A stretch of 64,000 nt of DNA, taken from NCBI RefSeq assembly GCF_016745095.1, contig NZ_CP067087.1:2654501-2718500 (forward strand), read 5' to 3'. The translations under genes were made by a program, and so were the position numbers. A model generated the notes under the pieces. That model worked only from the letters and a program-made list of their open reading frames with translations. It searched no databases and had not been told where the DNA came from. Positions within the stretch are counted from its first letter, which is position 1, and every line of letters starts with the position of its first letter. This document shows, in pieces, positions 28,222 through 36,891 of this stretch. This DNA comes from Croceicoccus sp. YJ47 (GTDB lineage: Bacteria > Pseudomonadota > Alphaproteobacteria > Sphingomonadales > Sphingomonadaceae).

Positions 28222-29408
28222 ACGATACTCCCGGTGACGAGGCCATGTTCGACCGCGCCCGCTTTCATGGTGACGATGGTGCCCGCCGCGACCCCGTCGG
28301 GGAGGCGGAACCGGGCGAAATTCTCGGCATGGCCGGTGCCATCGCGTTCGGCGAGCACCCGATGCACGCTTCCGTGAAGCCCGCGCAGCCACGCATCGCG
28401 CGTTTCGGCAACGGCGGCGCGCAATTCCGCGGCGCGCCGTTTCACGATGGGCGGCGGCACCTGCGGCATGCGCGCGGCGGGCGTGCCGGGCCGCGGCGAA
28501 TAGGGAAAGACATGCCCGTGCACGATGCCGCATTCGCGAATGATCGACAGGTTGGAGGCATGCATGGCGTCGCTTTCCGTCGGAAATCCGGCGATGAGGT
28601 CGGCGCCGATGGCCATGTCGGGGCGCGCGGATCGCAACCGTTCGACGAGCGTGATCGCCTGCGCCCGGGAATGGCGCCGCTTCATCCGCTTCAAGATCAT
28701 GTCGTCGCCCGACTGGAGCGAGAGATGCACATGCGGCATGACCCGCGCTTCGTGCATGAGGAGCGCGGCGAGCGTATCGTCCATCTCCGCCCCGTCCACG
28801 GACGACAGGCGGAGCCGGGCCAGCCGGGGAAACGCATCGAGGATCGCACCGACGAGCGTGCCGAGCGCAGGACGTCCCGGCAGATCGCCACCCCACGAGG
28901 TCACGTCCACGCCGGTCAGCACGATCTCCGGTGCGCCGAGCGCAAGATGGCCCTCCACCTCGCGAAGCACGTGCGCGATGGTGAGCGAGTGGCTCTGTCC
29001 GCGGCCCTGCGGAATGACGCAGAAGGTGCAGGCGTGATCGCACCCGTTCTGCACCGCGATGAAGGCGCGCGTGTGGGCGACATCGGGGCGCGGCACGGTG
29101 GCGGCGGGCACGTTCCAGCTGCGCGGATCGAGCTTTGCCGTATTGGCGACGATGCCGTCCACCTCGTCCATCGCCGAAATCTGGCTGCGTTCGATATCGG
29201 CCGCGCATCCGGTGACGAGCAGCCGCGCATCGGGGCGCGCACGGCGCAGGCGGCGGATTGCCTTGCGCGTCTGGCGCACGGCCTCCTCCGTCACGGCGCA
29301 GCTGTTGACGACCACGGTATCGGGGCTGTCGGCGAGCATGGCGCGGATGCTGTCGCTCTCGGCGATATTCATGCGGCAGCCGAGCGTCACGATCTGCGCC
29401 TCGCTCAC
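28218..29408 (-). CDS. mtaB: tRNA (N6-threonylcarbamoyladenosine-C2) methylthiotransferase MtaB
   Basis: Radical-SAM enzyme adding a methylthio group to t6A37 in tRNAs. The N-terminal MTTase domain has cysteines in TLGCRMN, NSCAVT and VTGCAA; the radical-SAM cluster motif is CDHACTFC (residue ~148), followed by a TRAM-like end. The GTG at 29408 was chosen because it overlaps the dapF stop (GTGA) and opens the domain; TTG 29423 is an alternative. Length 396 aa. Assignment to MtaB instead of MiaB rests on the short N-terminus and the IPQGRGQSHS motif. Confidence 0.9.
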   Translation of the reverse strand: MSEAQIVTLGCRMNIAESDSIRAMLADSPDTVVVNSCAVTEEAVRQTRKAIRRLRRARPDARLLVTGCAADIERSQISAMDEVDGIVANTAKLDPRSWNVPAATVPRPDVAHTRAFIAVQNGCDHACTFCVIPQGRGQSHSLTIAHVLREVEGHLALGAPEIVLTGVDVTSWGGDLPGRPALGTLVGAILDAFPRLARLRLSSVDGAEMDDTLAALLMHEARVMPHVHLSLQSGDDMILKRMKRRHSRAQAITLVERLRSARPDMAIGADLIAGFPTESDAMHASNLSIIRECGIVHGHVFPYSPRPGTPAARMPQVPPPIVKRRAAELRAAVAETRDAWLRGLHGSVHRVLAERDGTGHAENFARFRLPDGVAAGTIVTMKAGAVEHGLVTGSIV

Positions 29409-30214
29409 GCGTAATCGCCCCAATCGAACTGTCCTGTAAAGGCGATGGTCGCCGGGCCGGTCATGGTGATGCGGTCATCATCGTCCCACCGGATGGAAAG
29501 CGGGCCGCCCGGCAGGGTCACGGTCACGTCACGGCCCGTCAGCCCCCGCCGCATCGCCGCCACCGCGGTCGCGCACGCGCCGGTTCCGCACGCACGCGTG
29601 AGCCCGGCGCCGCGCTCCCATACGCGCAGAGAGATCGCGTCGCGCGCCGTTACGCTTGCGACATTGACATTGATCCGTTCGGGAAAGACCGCATCGTTTT
29701 CGATAACGGGGCCAAGCGTGTCGAGTGCCACCGCATCGGCATCGGCGACGAAGAACACCGCATGCGGGTTGCCGACATTCACGCACACCGGATTTTCGAG
29801 GCCGTCCCACCCCAGCGGCAAGGAAAGCGTGTCCATTGCATAGGCGAGCGGAACATCCTGCCACCCGAAACGCGGCACGCCCATGTCGACCGCAATGCCG
29901 CCGCCGTCGGGCACGGCGCGAATATCGCCGCCCAGCGTTTCGAGCGATACCGCCCCGCCGATCAGCATGCCGACCGCGCGGGCGGCATTGCCGCAGGCCT
30001 CGACCTCGCTCCCATCGGCATTGAAAATCCGCATTTTCCAGTCCGCATGCCGCGACGGTTCGATCAATACGAGCTGATCGCAGCCGATGCCCGTGTGACG
30101 GTCGGCGAGCGCTGCGGCCGTGGCCGGGCCGAGTGGCGGCAGGCTGCTTTCGCGCGCGTCCAGCACGACGAAATCATTGCCCAGCCCGTGCATCTTGGTG
30201 AAAGGGATCTGCAT
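29405..30214 (-). CDS. dapF: diaminopimelate epimerase
   Basis: Converts LL- to meso-diaminopimelate for lysine and peptidoglycan synthesis. The two catalytic cysteines are in VEACGNAARAV (residue ~75) and TRACGTGACA (residue ~210); the opening FTKMHGLGNDFVVLD is typical. The ATG at 30214 starts this block and the upstream extension lacks features. Length 269 aa. It heads the minus-strand unit dapF-mtaB-ftsY-yciB, in which every junction overlaps. A TGGACG-N16-CTAGAG promoter-like pair lies just upstream. Confidence 0.96.
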   Translation of the reverse strand: MQIPFTKMHGLGNDFVVLDARESSLPPLGPATAAALADRHTGIGCDQLVLIEPSRHADWKMRIFNADGSEVEACGNAARAVGMLIGGAVSLETLGGDIRAVPDGGGIAVDMGVPRFGWQDVPLAYAMDTLSLPLGWDGLENPVCVNVGNPHAVFFVADADAVALDTLGPVIENDAVFPERINVNVASVTARDAISLRVWERGAGLTRACGTGACATAVAAMRRGLTGRDVTVTLPGGPLSIRWDDDDRITMTGPATIAFTGQFDWGDYA

Positions 30215-30289
30215 GGTCCCGGCTCTAGGCAGTGCAGCGGGCAACGTCCAGTGCGCGGTGACAGGATCCGCGCGCACCATGCGCCGGTT

Positions 30290-31957
30290 TCAGGGGCGCC
30301 AGGCCGTGTTCGGATTGTCCCTCTCGGCCTTCGTGGCATCGCGTTCGGTGCGCGGCGGCTCGTTCACGACAAGGCGCGCTTCGCTGCGCAAGCGGGCACG
30401 GACCCGCTCGGCCGGTTCGGGGCGCCCGTAATAATAGCCCTGTCCCTTGAACCGCCCCATCTTGCGCAGCAGGTTGCGCACGGGACCACTTTCGACGCCC
30501 TCGACCGTGACGGGGAGGTCGAACCCTTGCGCGATGGCGCTGATCGCGTGCACCGCGGCCTCGCTCTCTTCCTGACAGGTGAGCTGCGCGATGAAGCCGC
30601 GATCGATCTTCACCCTGTCAAAGGGCAGCGCGCGCAGTTCGGACATGGACGCATAGCTGTTGCCGAAATCGTCGAGGCTGACGCGCACCCCCTGATTCTT
30701 GAGGCTGGTGATCATCGAGCGCACGAGCGCCATATCCTCGCGCAGGCATCCTTCGGAAATTTCGATTTCGAGCCGCTCGCCCGGAAAATTCGCCGCAGCC
30801 AGAAGCTTGACCAGGCGATGCGCGAACCACGGATCGCGGATCTGCACCGGGGAGATATTGACCGACAGGATCAGCTCCCGATCCCATTCGCGTGCATCGC
30901 GCAACGCCTGCGCAATCACGGTCTCGGACAATTCGGCGATCACGTTCATTTCCTCGGCAACGGGAATGAACGCATCCGGGGTGATGAGCCCCAGTTCCGG
31001 ATTTTGCCAGCGGGCAAGCATTTCGAAGCCCGTCAGCCTGCCGGTTTCGAGGTCCACCTGCTGCTCGTAATAGGGAACGAATTCCCCTTGTGCGATGCCG
31101 CGGCGGATACCGTTTTCGAGCGCGCTGCGCCGTTGCAGTTCGCTCTCCATCTCCGGCGTGTACCAGTGGAATCGGTCGCGGCCGTGCTTCTTGGCGTGAT
31201 ACATCGCCATGTCGGCCATGTGCAGCAGCGCGGCCGAACCGGGCGCCTTGCATTTTGCGATATCGAGGCTCGACGCGATGCCGAGCGAAAGCGTCACGCA
31301 GATCGAGCCGCCGGCAACCGCAATGGGCCGGCTTGCCGCGACGACGAGCCGCGCACACACTTCCTCCAGCGCGCCGGGTGCGTCGCTGTCGTAATCCAGC
31401 ACGCAGGCAAATTCGTCACCGCCGAGCCGCGCGATGCACGCATGGTCGGGCAGAAGCGCGCGTATGCGGGAGACCACCTCGACGAGGACGGCATCGCCCG
31501 CGCGGTGGCCGTTGAGGTCGTTGACCTGCTTGAACCTGTCGATATCGACCATGAGAAAGGCCACGGCGCGCCCGGTATTGCGCGCCTGTTCGAGCCGTGC
31601 GTCGAGTTCGGGCATGAGCGAGCGTCGGTTGAGCGCCCCGGTCAGCGCATCGGTAAGCGCAAGCGACCGGGCGCGGCTCGCATCGCGGCGATGGGCGGCG
31701 ATTTCGGCCCGAAGATCGCGATACCGGAACCATCCGAGCAGGATGAGCGCGATATTGAGCAGAAGCGCGCTGATCGGGGTGAGGTCTGCGCGCGCAGCGG
31801 TATTGCCGCGCATATAGCTCCAGAACATCGGCAAGGCATAGCAAAGCTGCGCGATGAAGGTCACGAGCGCGCCGATCATCACGCCGAGCGGCAGGACAGG
31901 CGGACGGTCCGCTGCCTCCCCGCGTTTCTCGTGCTTGTGTTGCCTGCTTTTCGCCAT
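30290..31957 (-). CDS. membrane-bound GGDEF-EAL cyclic-di-GMP protein
   Basis: Signalling protein with two N-terminal membrane helices (residues ~24-46 and ~60-77), a GGDEF domain (~95-260) and an EAL domain (~270-520). GGDEF active site: LGGDEF with DIDRFKQVNDLNGHRAGD, so cyclase activity is possible; no RxxD inhibitory site precedes it. EAL: the signature reads EML (FEMLARW), but the metal and catalytic residues appear kept (NISP, EISEG, DDFGNSYAS, VKIDRGF, VEGVES), so hydrolysis is also possible. Length 555 aa. It lies 75 bases upstream of dapF on the same strand and is divergent from ffh. Its target process is unknown. Confidence 0.88.
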   Translation of the reverse strand: MAKSRQHKHEKRGEAADRPPVLPLGVMIGALVTFIAQLCYALPMFWSYMRGNTAARADLTPISALLLNIALILLGWFRYRDLRAEIAAHRRDASRARSLALTDALTGALNRRSLMPELDARLEQARNTGRAVAFLMVDIDRFKQVNDLNGHRAGDAVLVEVVSRIRALLPDHACIARLGGDEFACVLDYDSDAPGALEEVCARLVVAASRPIAVAGGSICVTLSLGIASSLDIAKCKAPGSAALLHMADMAMYHAKKHGRDRFHWYTPEMESELQRRSALENGIRRGIAQGEFVPYYEQQVDLETGRLTGFEMLARWQNPELGLITPDAFIPVAEEMNVIAELSETVIAQALRDAREWDRELILSVNISPVQIRDPWFAHRLVKLLAAANFPGERLEIEISEGCLREDMALVRSMITSLKNQGVRVSLDDFGNSYASMSELRALPFDRVKIDRGFIAQLTCQEESEAAVHAISAIAQGFDLPVTVEGVESGPVRNLLRKMGRFKGQGYYYGRPEPAERVRARLRSEARLVVNEPPRTERDATKAERDNPNTAWRP

Positions 31958-32082
31958 GTCGGGGGGTGGCCATCTCGCTGCTTCTTGCGGGCCTCCCGGC
32001 CGGTGTGGTCCGCAGCCTATTCGATCGGCGGTAAAGATTTTGTAAAATACCGGCTCTGCGCTGGCGGGCGCGCGCGGCCCAC

Positions 32083-32110
32083 TTGCAAGCGAGGCGGGTC
32101 TGCGCTATCG
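32083..32110 (+). promoter_or_regulatory. ffh promoter, TTGC/CTAA type
   Basis: TTGCAA (32083-32088), 16 bases, CTATCG (32105-32110). It lies in the 329-base gap between the divergent GGDEF-EAL gene and ffh; apart from this and an AT-rich patch (32033-32051) nothing else is recognised in the gap. Confidence 0.4.
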
Positions 32111-32286
32111 GACCCGGCGAAGGCAGGTCCATGGGCTGTGTCATCGTTCCATGCGTGATACGCGCTACGCTGATCGGCGAGGTTTCGCCCATCGGCGTTT
32201 TTCGCGTTTTTCCGCAGCGGTTTCAAGCGGCGCGCACGGCGCCACGGGTTCACACCGGCGCCGATGCGCCAGATGGAGATGCGGCC

Positions 32287-33751
32287 ATGTTCGATTCGCT
32301 GTCCGACCGGCTGAGCGGCGTATTCGATTCGCTGCGCGGTCGCGGTGCCTTGCAGGAGGACGACGTCCGCGCCGCCATGCGCGAGGTGCGGATCGCGTTG
32401 CTGGAGGCCGATGTGGCACTCCCGGTCGTGCGGCGCTTCATCGACAAGGTCACCGAACAGGCCATCGGGCAGCAGGTTCTGCGCTCGGTTACGCCGGGGC
32501 AGCAGGTCGTCAAGATCGTCAATGACGCGCTGGTCGAAATGCTGGGCGGCGGCGATGCCGAAGGCGAGAGCGCCGATACGAGCGCGCTCAACCTCGATGC
32601 GAAACCGCCGGTCGTCATCATGATGGTCGGCCTGCAGGGTTCGGGCAAGACCACCAGCACCGCCAAGATCGCCAAGCGCCTTCGCGAGAAGGAAGGCAAG
32701 AAGGTGATGATGGCGTCGCTCGACGTCAATCGCCCCGCGGCGCAGGAACAGCTTGCCGTGCTGGGCACGCAGGCGGATGTCGCGACCTTGCCGATCATCG
32801 CCGGGCAACAGCCGGTCGACATCGCAACCCGCGCGCTTCAGGCCGCGAAATTGCAGAGTTTCGACGTGCTGATGCTCGACACCGCGGGCCGGCTGCACGT
32901 GGACGAGGCGCTGATGGCGGAGATGAAGGCGGTTGCCGCCGTCTCCGCGCCGAAGGAAGTGCTGCTCGTCGTCGATGCGCTGACCGGGCAGGACGCGGTC
33001 AATGTCGCGCAGAGCTTTACCGGCGAAGTGCCGCTGACCGGCGTGGTGCTCACCCGCATGGACGGCGATGCGCGCGGCGGTGCGACGCTTTCCATGCGCG
33101 CGGTCACCGGCAAGCCGATCAAGTTTGCAGGCACGGGCGAAAAACTCGACGCGATCGAGGCGTTCGATCCTGTCCGCGTCGCCAATCGCATTTTGGGCAT
33201 GGGCGACATCGTCTCCATCGTTGAAAAGGCGGCGGAAAGCGTCAAGGCGGAGGACGCCGAACGGCTCGCCCGTCGCATGTCGAAGGGCGAGTTCGACCTC
33301 AACGATCTGCGCATGCAGCTGCAGCAGATGACGAAGATGGGCGGGCTTGGCGCGATTGCGGGCATGATGCCCGGCATGAAGAAGGCCAAGCAGGCGATGG
33401 CGTCCGCCAATATGGACGACCGGGTGTTGCTGCGCATGGATGCGATCATCTCGTCGATGACGCCGGACGAGCGTGCGAAACCCGCGCTGCTCAATGCAAA
33501 GCGCAAGCGGCGCGTGGCGGCCGGCTCCCGGCGTGGAGGTGCAGGACGTGAACAAGGTGCTGAAAATGCATCAGGAAATGTCCAAGGCGATGAAGCAGAT
33601 CAAGAAGATGGGCGGGCTCAAAGGTCTCGGCGCACTGTTCGGCAAGGGCGGGCTCGATGCCGCGATGCCGGGGCTGGGCGGGGGTGCCGGTCCGGGCGGA
33701 ATGGGCGGCGGCGAGCTTCCGCCCGATCTCGCCAAGCTTTTGAAGAAATAA
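32287..33751 (+). CDS. ffh: signal recognition particle protein Ffh (interrupted by a +1 frameshift)
   Basis: SRP GTPase that binds signal sequences and delivers ribosomes to FtsY. NG domain: P-loop GLQGSGKTTSTAKIAKRL (residue ~116), LDVNRPAAQEQL, DTAGRLHVDEALM, TRMDGDARGGA. The methionine-rich M domain follows (KMGGLGAIAGMMPGMKKA). At CCC 33527-33529 the frame shifts: the upstream frame leaves the family, while the downstream frame (+1) continues with VEVQDVNKVLKMHQEMSKAM and ends DLAKLLKK. Removing one C gives GSGVEVQDVN, as in normal Ffh, and 487 aa overall. Because ffh is essential, a sequence error is likeliest. It lies upstream of rpsP in the classic order. Confidence 0.9.
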
Positions 33752-33794
33752 CGTCAATTCAATAGATTACAGTATAAACGAAAGGTAGAATATC

Positions 33795-34274
33795 ATGGCA
33801 ATTGCAATGCGTCTGTCGCGCGGTGGTGCGAAAAAGCGTCCCTATTACCGCATCGTCGTCGCCGACGCGCGCAGCCCGCGCGACGGCAAGTATCTGGAGC
33901 AGGTCGGCACCTACAACCCGCTGCTCGCCAAGGACGACGAGAAGCGCGTGACCCTCATCGAGGATCGCGTGAATTACTGGCTCGGCGTCGGCGCACAGCC
34001 GAGCGACCGCGTCGCACGCTTCCTCGACAAGGCCGGGATCAAGGAGCGCGCCGCGCGCAACAACCCGAACAAGGGTGAGCCGGGCGAGAAGGCCAAGGAG
34101 CGTGAGGAAGAGCGCGCCGAGAAGGCCGCAGCCGCCGCCGAAGCCGCCAAGGCCGCCGAAGAGGAAGCAAACGTCGCGACCCCCAGTGGCGATGCCGGCG
34201 ACGAAGGCCAGGCCATCGAAGGCGAAAGCAGCCAGGAACCTGCGGAAGGGTCCGAAGAAAAGGCCGAGGGCTGA
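33795..34274 (+). CDS. rpsP: 30S ribosomal protein S16
   Basis: Small-subunit assembly protein. The S16 core is at residues 1-85 ([20 protein letters not shown], then YNPLL and [19 protein letters not shown]). Length 159 aa, about twice the bare core, because of a C-terminal Ala/Glu/Lys-rich tail (residues ~95-159), a common but variable feature of alphaproteobacterial S16. The short AT-rich stretch ahead holds a possible promoter TTGAAG-N17-TAGATT (33740-33768). Confidence 0.95.
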   Translation: MAIAMRLSRGGAKKRPYYRIVVADARSPRDGKYLEQVGTYNPLLAKDDEKRVTLIEDRVNYWLGVGAQPSDRVARFLDKAGIKERAARNNPNKGEPGEKAKEREEERAEKAAAAAEAAKAAEEEANVATPSGDAGDEGQAIEGESSQEPAEGSEEKAEG

Positions 34275-34278
34275 TCCC

Positions 34279-34767
34279 ATGGCGCTGCGCACCGTTACCC
34301 TGGCCGCTGTCACCGGCGCGCATGGGGTGACGGGCGACGTGCGATTGAAGCTGTTCGGGGAAGGCGTGGACTCGCTTCGGCGGTTCCGCGCCTTCAACGA
34401 TGGCGCCCTGACCGCGCAGAAAATCCGCGACGATGGCAAGGGCGGCGCCGTCGCGCGCTTTGCCGAAATCGCCGATCGCAATGCGGCGGAGTCGCTGCGT
34501 GGGACCGTGCTGACCGTGCCGCGCGACGCGCTGCCCCCGCTCGACGAGGGAGAATATTACCACGCCGACCTCCTCGCTCTCGACGCGGTTTCGGGCGATG
34601 GCAGCATGCTGGGCAAGGTGGTCGCGGTCGAGAATTACGGCGCGGGCGACGTGGTCGAGATCGAGAGGCCCGACGGCAAGCGTTTCATGGTCCCGATGAC
34701 GCGTGACGCGGTGCCGGGATGGGACGATACGACGCTCACCGTGGCCGACGGTTTCGCCGAAATCTGA
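34279..34767 (+). CDS. rimM: ribosome maturation factor RimM
   Basis: Helps assemble the head of the 30S subunit by binding S19. N-terminal RimM barrel (LAAVTGAHGVTGDVRLK) and C-terminal PRC barrel (GEYYHADLLALDAV, FMVPMTRDAVP). The ATG at 34279 lies just after the rpsP stop; the upstream frame extension overlaps rpsP and was rejected. Length 162 aa. Confidence 0.94.
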   Translation: MALRTVTLAAVTGAHGVTGDVRLKLFGEGVDSLRRFRAFNDGALTAQKIRDDGKGGAVARFAEIADRNAAESLRGTVLTVPRDALPPLDEGEYYHADLLALDAVSGDGSMLGKVVAVENYGAGDVVEIERPDGKRFMVPMTRDAVPGWDDTTLTVADGFAEI

Positions 34768-34818
34768 CCCGGTTCGGCGGGTTCGGAACATGGGCCCGTC
34801 TGGCGTGTTGGCCATGAT

Positions 34819-35541
34819 ATGGCTGTTTTTTCAAGATATTGTTTCGTGTCCGTCGGCGTGCTCCTGCTTGCCGCGTGCGGCGGCGATGCGTCCGAGCAAC
34901 CTGACCTTGCCGGGCTGGACGGCGATGACACCGTCACCTCCTCCGAACCGCAGAACGATGCGCGGTCCGGCGACGGCTTGCGGCAATTCGAAGGCCGCCT
35001 TGCCCAAGGGACCGAATGCGCCGTCCTTCGCACGCCCGACGGCGAAACCTATGCGGTGAACCTTGGCGAGGGCGATTTTACGCCGGGCGACTATGTCCGC
35101 ATCACGGCGTCTCTCGCCGGTACGAGCCTGTGCATGGAGGGGGCCGGCACCATCGCCATCGACAGCATCGAACGCCGCGATCCGCCCGCGCGCGACCGCG
35201 ATCCCGCCCGCGCCGGAGGGGCGGCGATCACCGCGCGTCATGTCGCGGGAAGCTGGGTGGCGAAGGGCGTGAATGCCAATTGCGAAAAGCCCGATTTCGA
35301 CGTGACCCGCGCCGGGGCGGGCCGGACCACCGTCGAAACGCGGATCGATGGCCTGCCGGAAACCGGCGCCGTCGCGACAGGCGACGATCCCGCCTTCGAA
35401 TGGGCGGATGGCATCGCGCGCATGCCAATCGAATCGCGCGGGCCGGACGGGCTTGCGGTGATGCCGGGCGACGGGCCGGTGGTGACGCTGGCCGGGCACA
35501 GGATCGCGGGCGACGGCGTCGTTTTTGTGAAATGTGGGTGA
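34819..35541 (+). CDS. predicted lipoprotein of unknown function
   Basis: A 240-residue protein with a lipoprotein signal: VGVLLLAACGG, lipidation cysteine near residue 20. A small beta-rich domain (residues ~57-115, QFEGRLAQGTECAVLRT to GAGTIAIDSIER) resembles DUF5818-like extracellular modules, though this match is from memory only. A second domain (~140-240) carries two cysteines (NANCEKPDFDV and the terminal VKCG) that could pair. Codon use matches its neighbours. It lies between rimM and trmD, which usually adjoin; whether it shares the operon transcript or has its own promoter is not clear. Confidence 0.75.
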   Translation: MAVFSRYCFVSVGVLLLAACGGDASEQPDLAGLDGDDTVTSSEPQNDARSGDGLRQFEGRLAQGTECAVLRTPDGETYAVNLGEGDFTPGDYVRITASLAGTSLCMEGAGTIAIDSIERRDPPARDRDPARAGGAAITARHVAGSWVAKGVNANCEKPDFDVTRAGAGRTTVETRIDGLPETGAVATGDDPAFEWADGIARMPIESRGPDGLAVMPGDGPVVTLAGHRIAGDGVVFVKCG

Positions 35542-35604
35542 TCGCGGCCGGGGCGCGGCAATGAATGCTGGCCCGGCGGGGCGGCGCCCGCTAACCGGCT
35601 GGGC

Positions 35605-36336
35605 ATGAGTTTTACCGCGACCGTCCTCACGCTTTATCCCGAAATGTTTCCAGGGCCACTCGGCGTGTCGCTCGCCGGGCGGGCGCACGCCGCCGGAACC
35701 TGGTCGATGAATACGGTGCAGATCCGGGACTTTGCGACCGACAAGCATCGCACGGTGGACGATACGCCCGCGGGTGGCGGCGCGGGCATGGTGCTCAAAC
35801 CCGACGTGCTGGCCCGCGCCATCGACCATGCGCGGGGTCTTTCGCCCGCTGCGCCGGTGCTCGCCATGACCCCGCGCGGACGCCCCATTTCACAGGCGCG
35901 CATCCGCGAACTCGCCGCGGGGCCGGGGGTGACGATAGTGTGCGGCCGGTTCGAGGGTTTCGACGAGCGTATTTTCGACGGGCGGGAGGTCGAGGAGGTG
36001 TCGGTCGGCGACATCGTGCTTTCGGGCGGGGAGCCGGCGGCCTTGATGGTGCTCGACGCTTGCATTCGGCTCCTGCCCGGCGTAATGGGCGCGGCTTGGA
36101 GCGGAGTGGAAGAATCGTTTGAAAGCGGTCTTCTGGAATATCCGCACTATACCCGGCCCGTCACATGGGAAGGGCGCACGATCCCTGAAGTGCTGCGATC
36201 GGGGGATCATGCGAAGATCGCCGCCTGGCGGAAACAACGGGCGGAGGACGACACACGGTTACGCAGGCCGGATCTTTGGGATCGTCATGGTGACGGTCGG
36301 GTCCGATCTGCCTCTTGCGCGCGGCACGAAGACTGA
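35605..36336 (+). CDS. trmD: tRNA (guanosine(37)-N1)-methyltransferase
   Basis: Adds the m1G37 methyl group that prevents +1 frameshifting. SPOUT-knot fold; seen: [18 protein letters not shown] at the N-terminus, [44 protein letters not shown], and EYPHYTRP. Length 243 aa. A CTAACC element (35591-35596) with a weak CTGGCC partner just ahead may be its own promoter. It is followed 12 bases later by rplS. Confidence 0.96.
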   Translation: MSFTATVLTLYPEMFPGPLGVSLAGRAHAAGTWSMNTVQIRDFATDKHRTVDDTPAGGGAGMVLKPDVLARAIDHARGLSPAAPVLAMTPRGRPISQARIRELAAGPGVTIVCGRFEGFDERIFDGREVEEVSVGDIVLSGGEPAALMVLDACIRLLPGVMGAAWSGVEESFESGLLEYPHYTRPVTWEGRTIPEVLRSGDHAKIAAWRKQRAEDDTRLRRPDLWDRHGDGRVRSASCARHED

Positions 36337-36348
36337 GAGACACAGGAT

Positions 36349-36723
36349 ATGAACCTGATCCAGCAGCTCGAGGCGGAAGCCATCGAGAGCCTGAAAGAAG
36401 GCAAGGACATCCCCGATTTCCGTGCGGGCGACACCGTTCGCGTCGGCGTGCGCGTCGTCGAAGGCACGCGTGAGCGTGTGCAGAATTTCGAAGGCGTGTG
36501 CATCGCGCGGTCGAACCGCGGCATGGGCTCGAACTTCACCGTGCGCAAGATCAGCTTCGGCGAAGGCGTGGAGCGCGTGTTCCCGCTCTACTCGCCGATT
36601 CTCGACAACATCACCGTGGTGCGCCGCGGTATCGTGCGCCGGGCGAAGCTGTATTACCTGCGCGGCCGGACCGGCAAGCGTGCGCGTATCGCGGAACGTC
36701 GCGACGACCGCAAGTCGAGCTGA
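36349..36723 (+). CDS. rplS: 50S ribosomal protein L19
   Basis: Large-subunit protein at the subunit interface. Family blocks: [49 protein letters not shown] and [16 protein letters not shown]. Length 124 aa. It is the last gene of the ffh-rpsP-rimM-trmD-rplS unit and ends in a terminator. Confidence 0.97.
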   Translation: MNLIQQLEAEAIESLKEGKDIPDFRAGDTVRVGVRVVEGTRERVQNFEGVCIARSNRGMGSNFTVRKISFGEGVERVFPLYSPILDNITVVRRGIVRRAKLYYLRGRTGKRARIAERRDDRKSS

Positions 36724-36750
36724 GCCACGGCGACAGTATCGCAAGGTTGA

Positions 36751-36781
36751 AGGGCGGCGCCGTAACGGGGCCGCCCTTTTT
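36751..36781 (+). terminator. rho-independent terminator after rplS
   Basis: AGGGCGGC (36751-36758) pairs with GCCGCCCT (36770-36777), followed by T residues. It lies 28 bases after the rplS stop. Confidence 0.8.
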
Positions 36782-36891
36782 CGTGTGTGCGCCTTATTCG
36801 CTGGGTGTCGCAACCGCTCGTCTCCCGGTGGTTGCAATTGTCCGCCGCTTGCGCGAACCATGGCGCAGATGACGATAGGACGATTTTTCCC

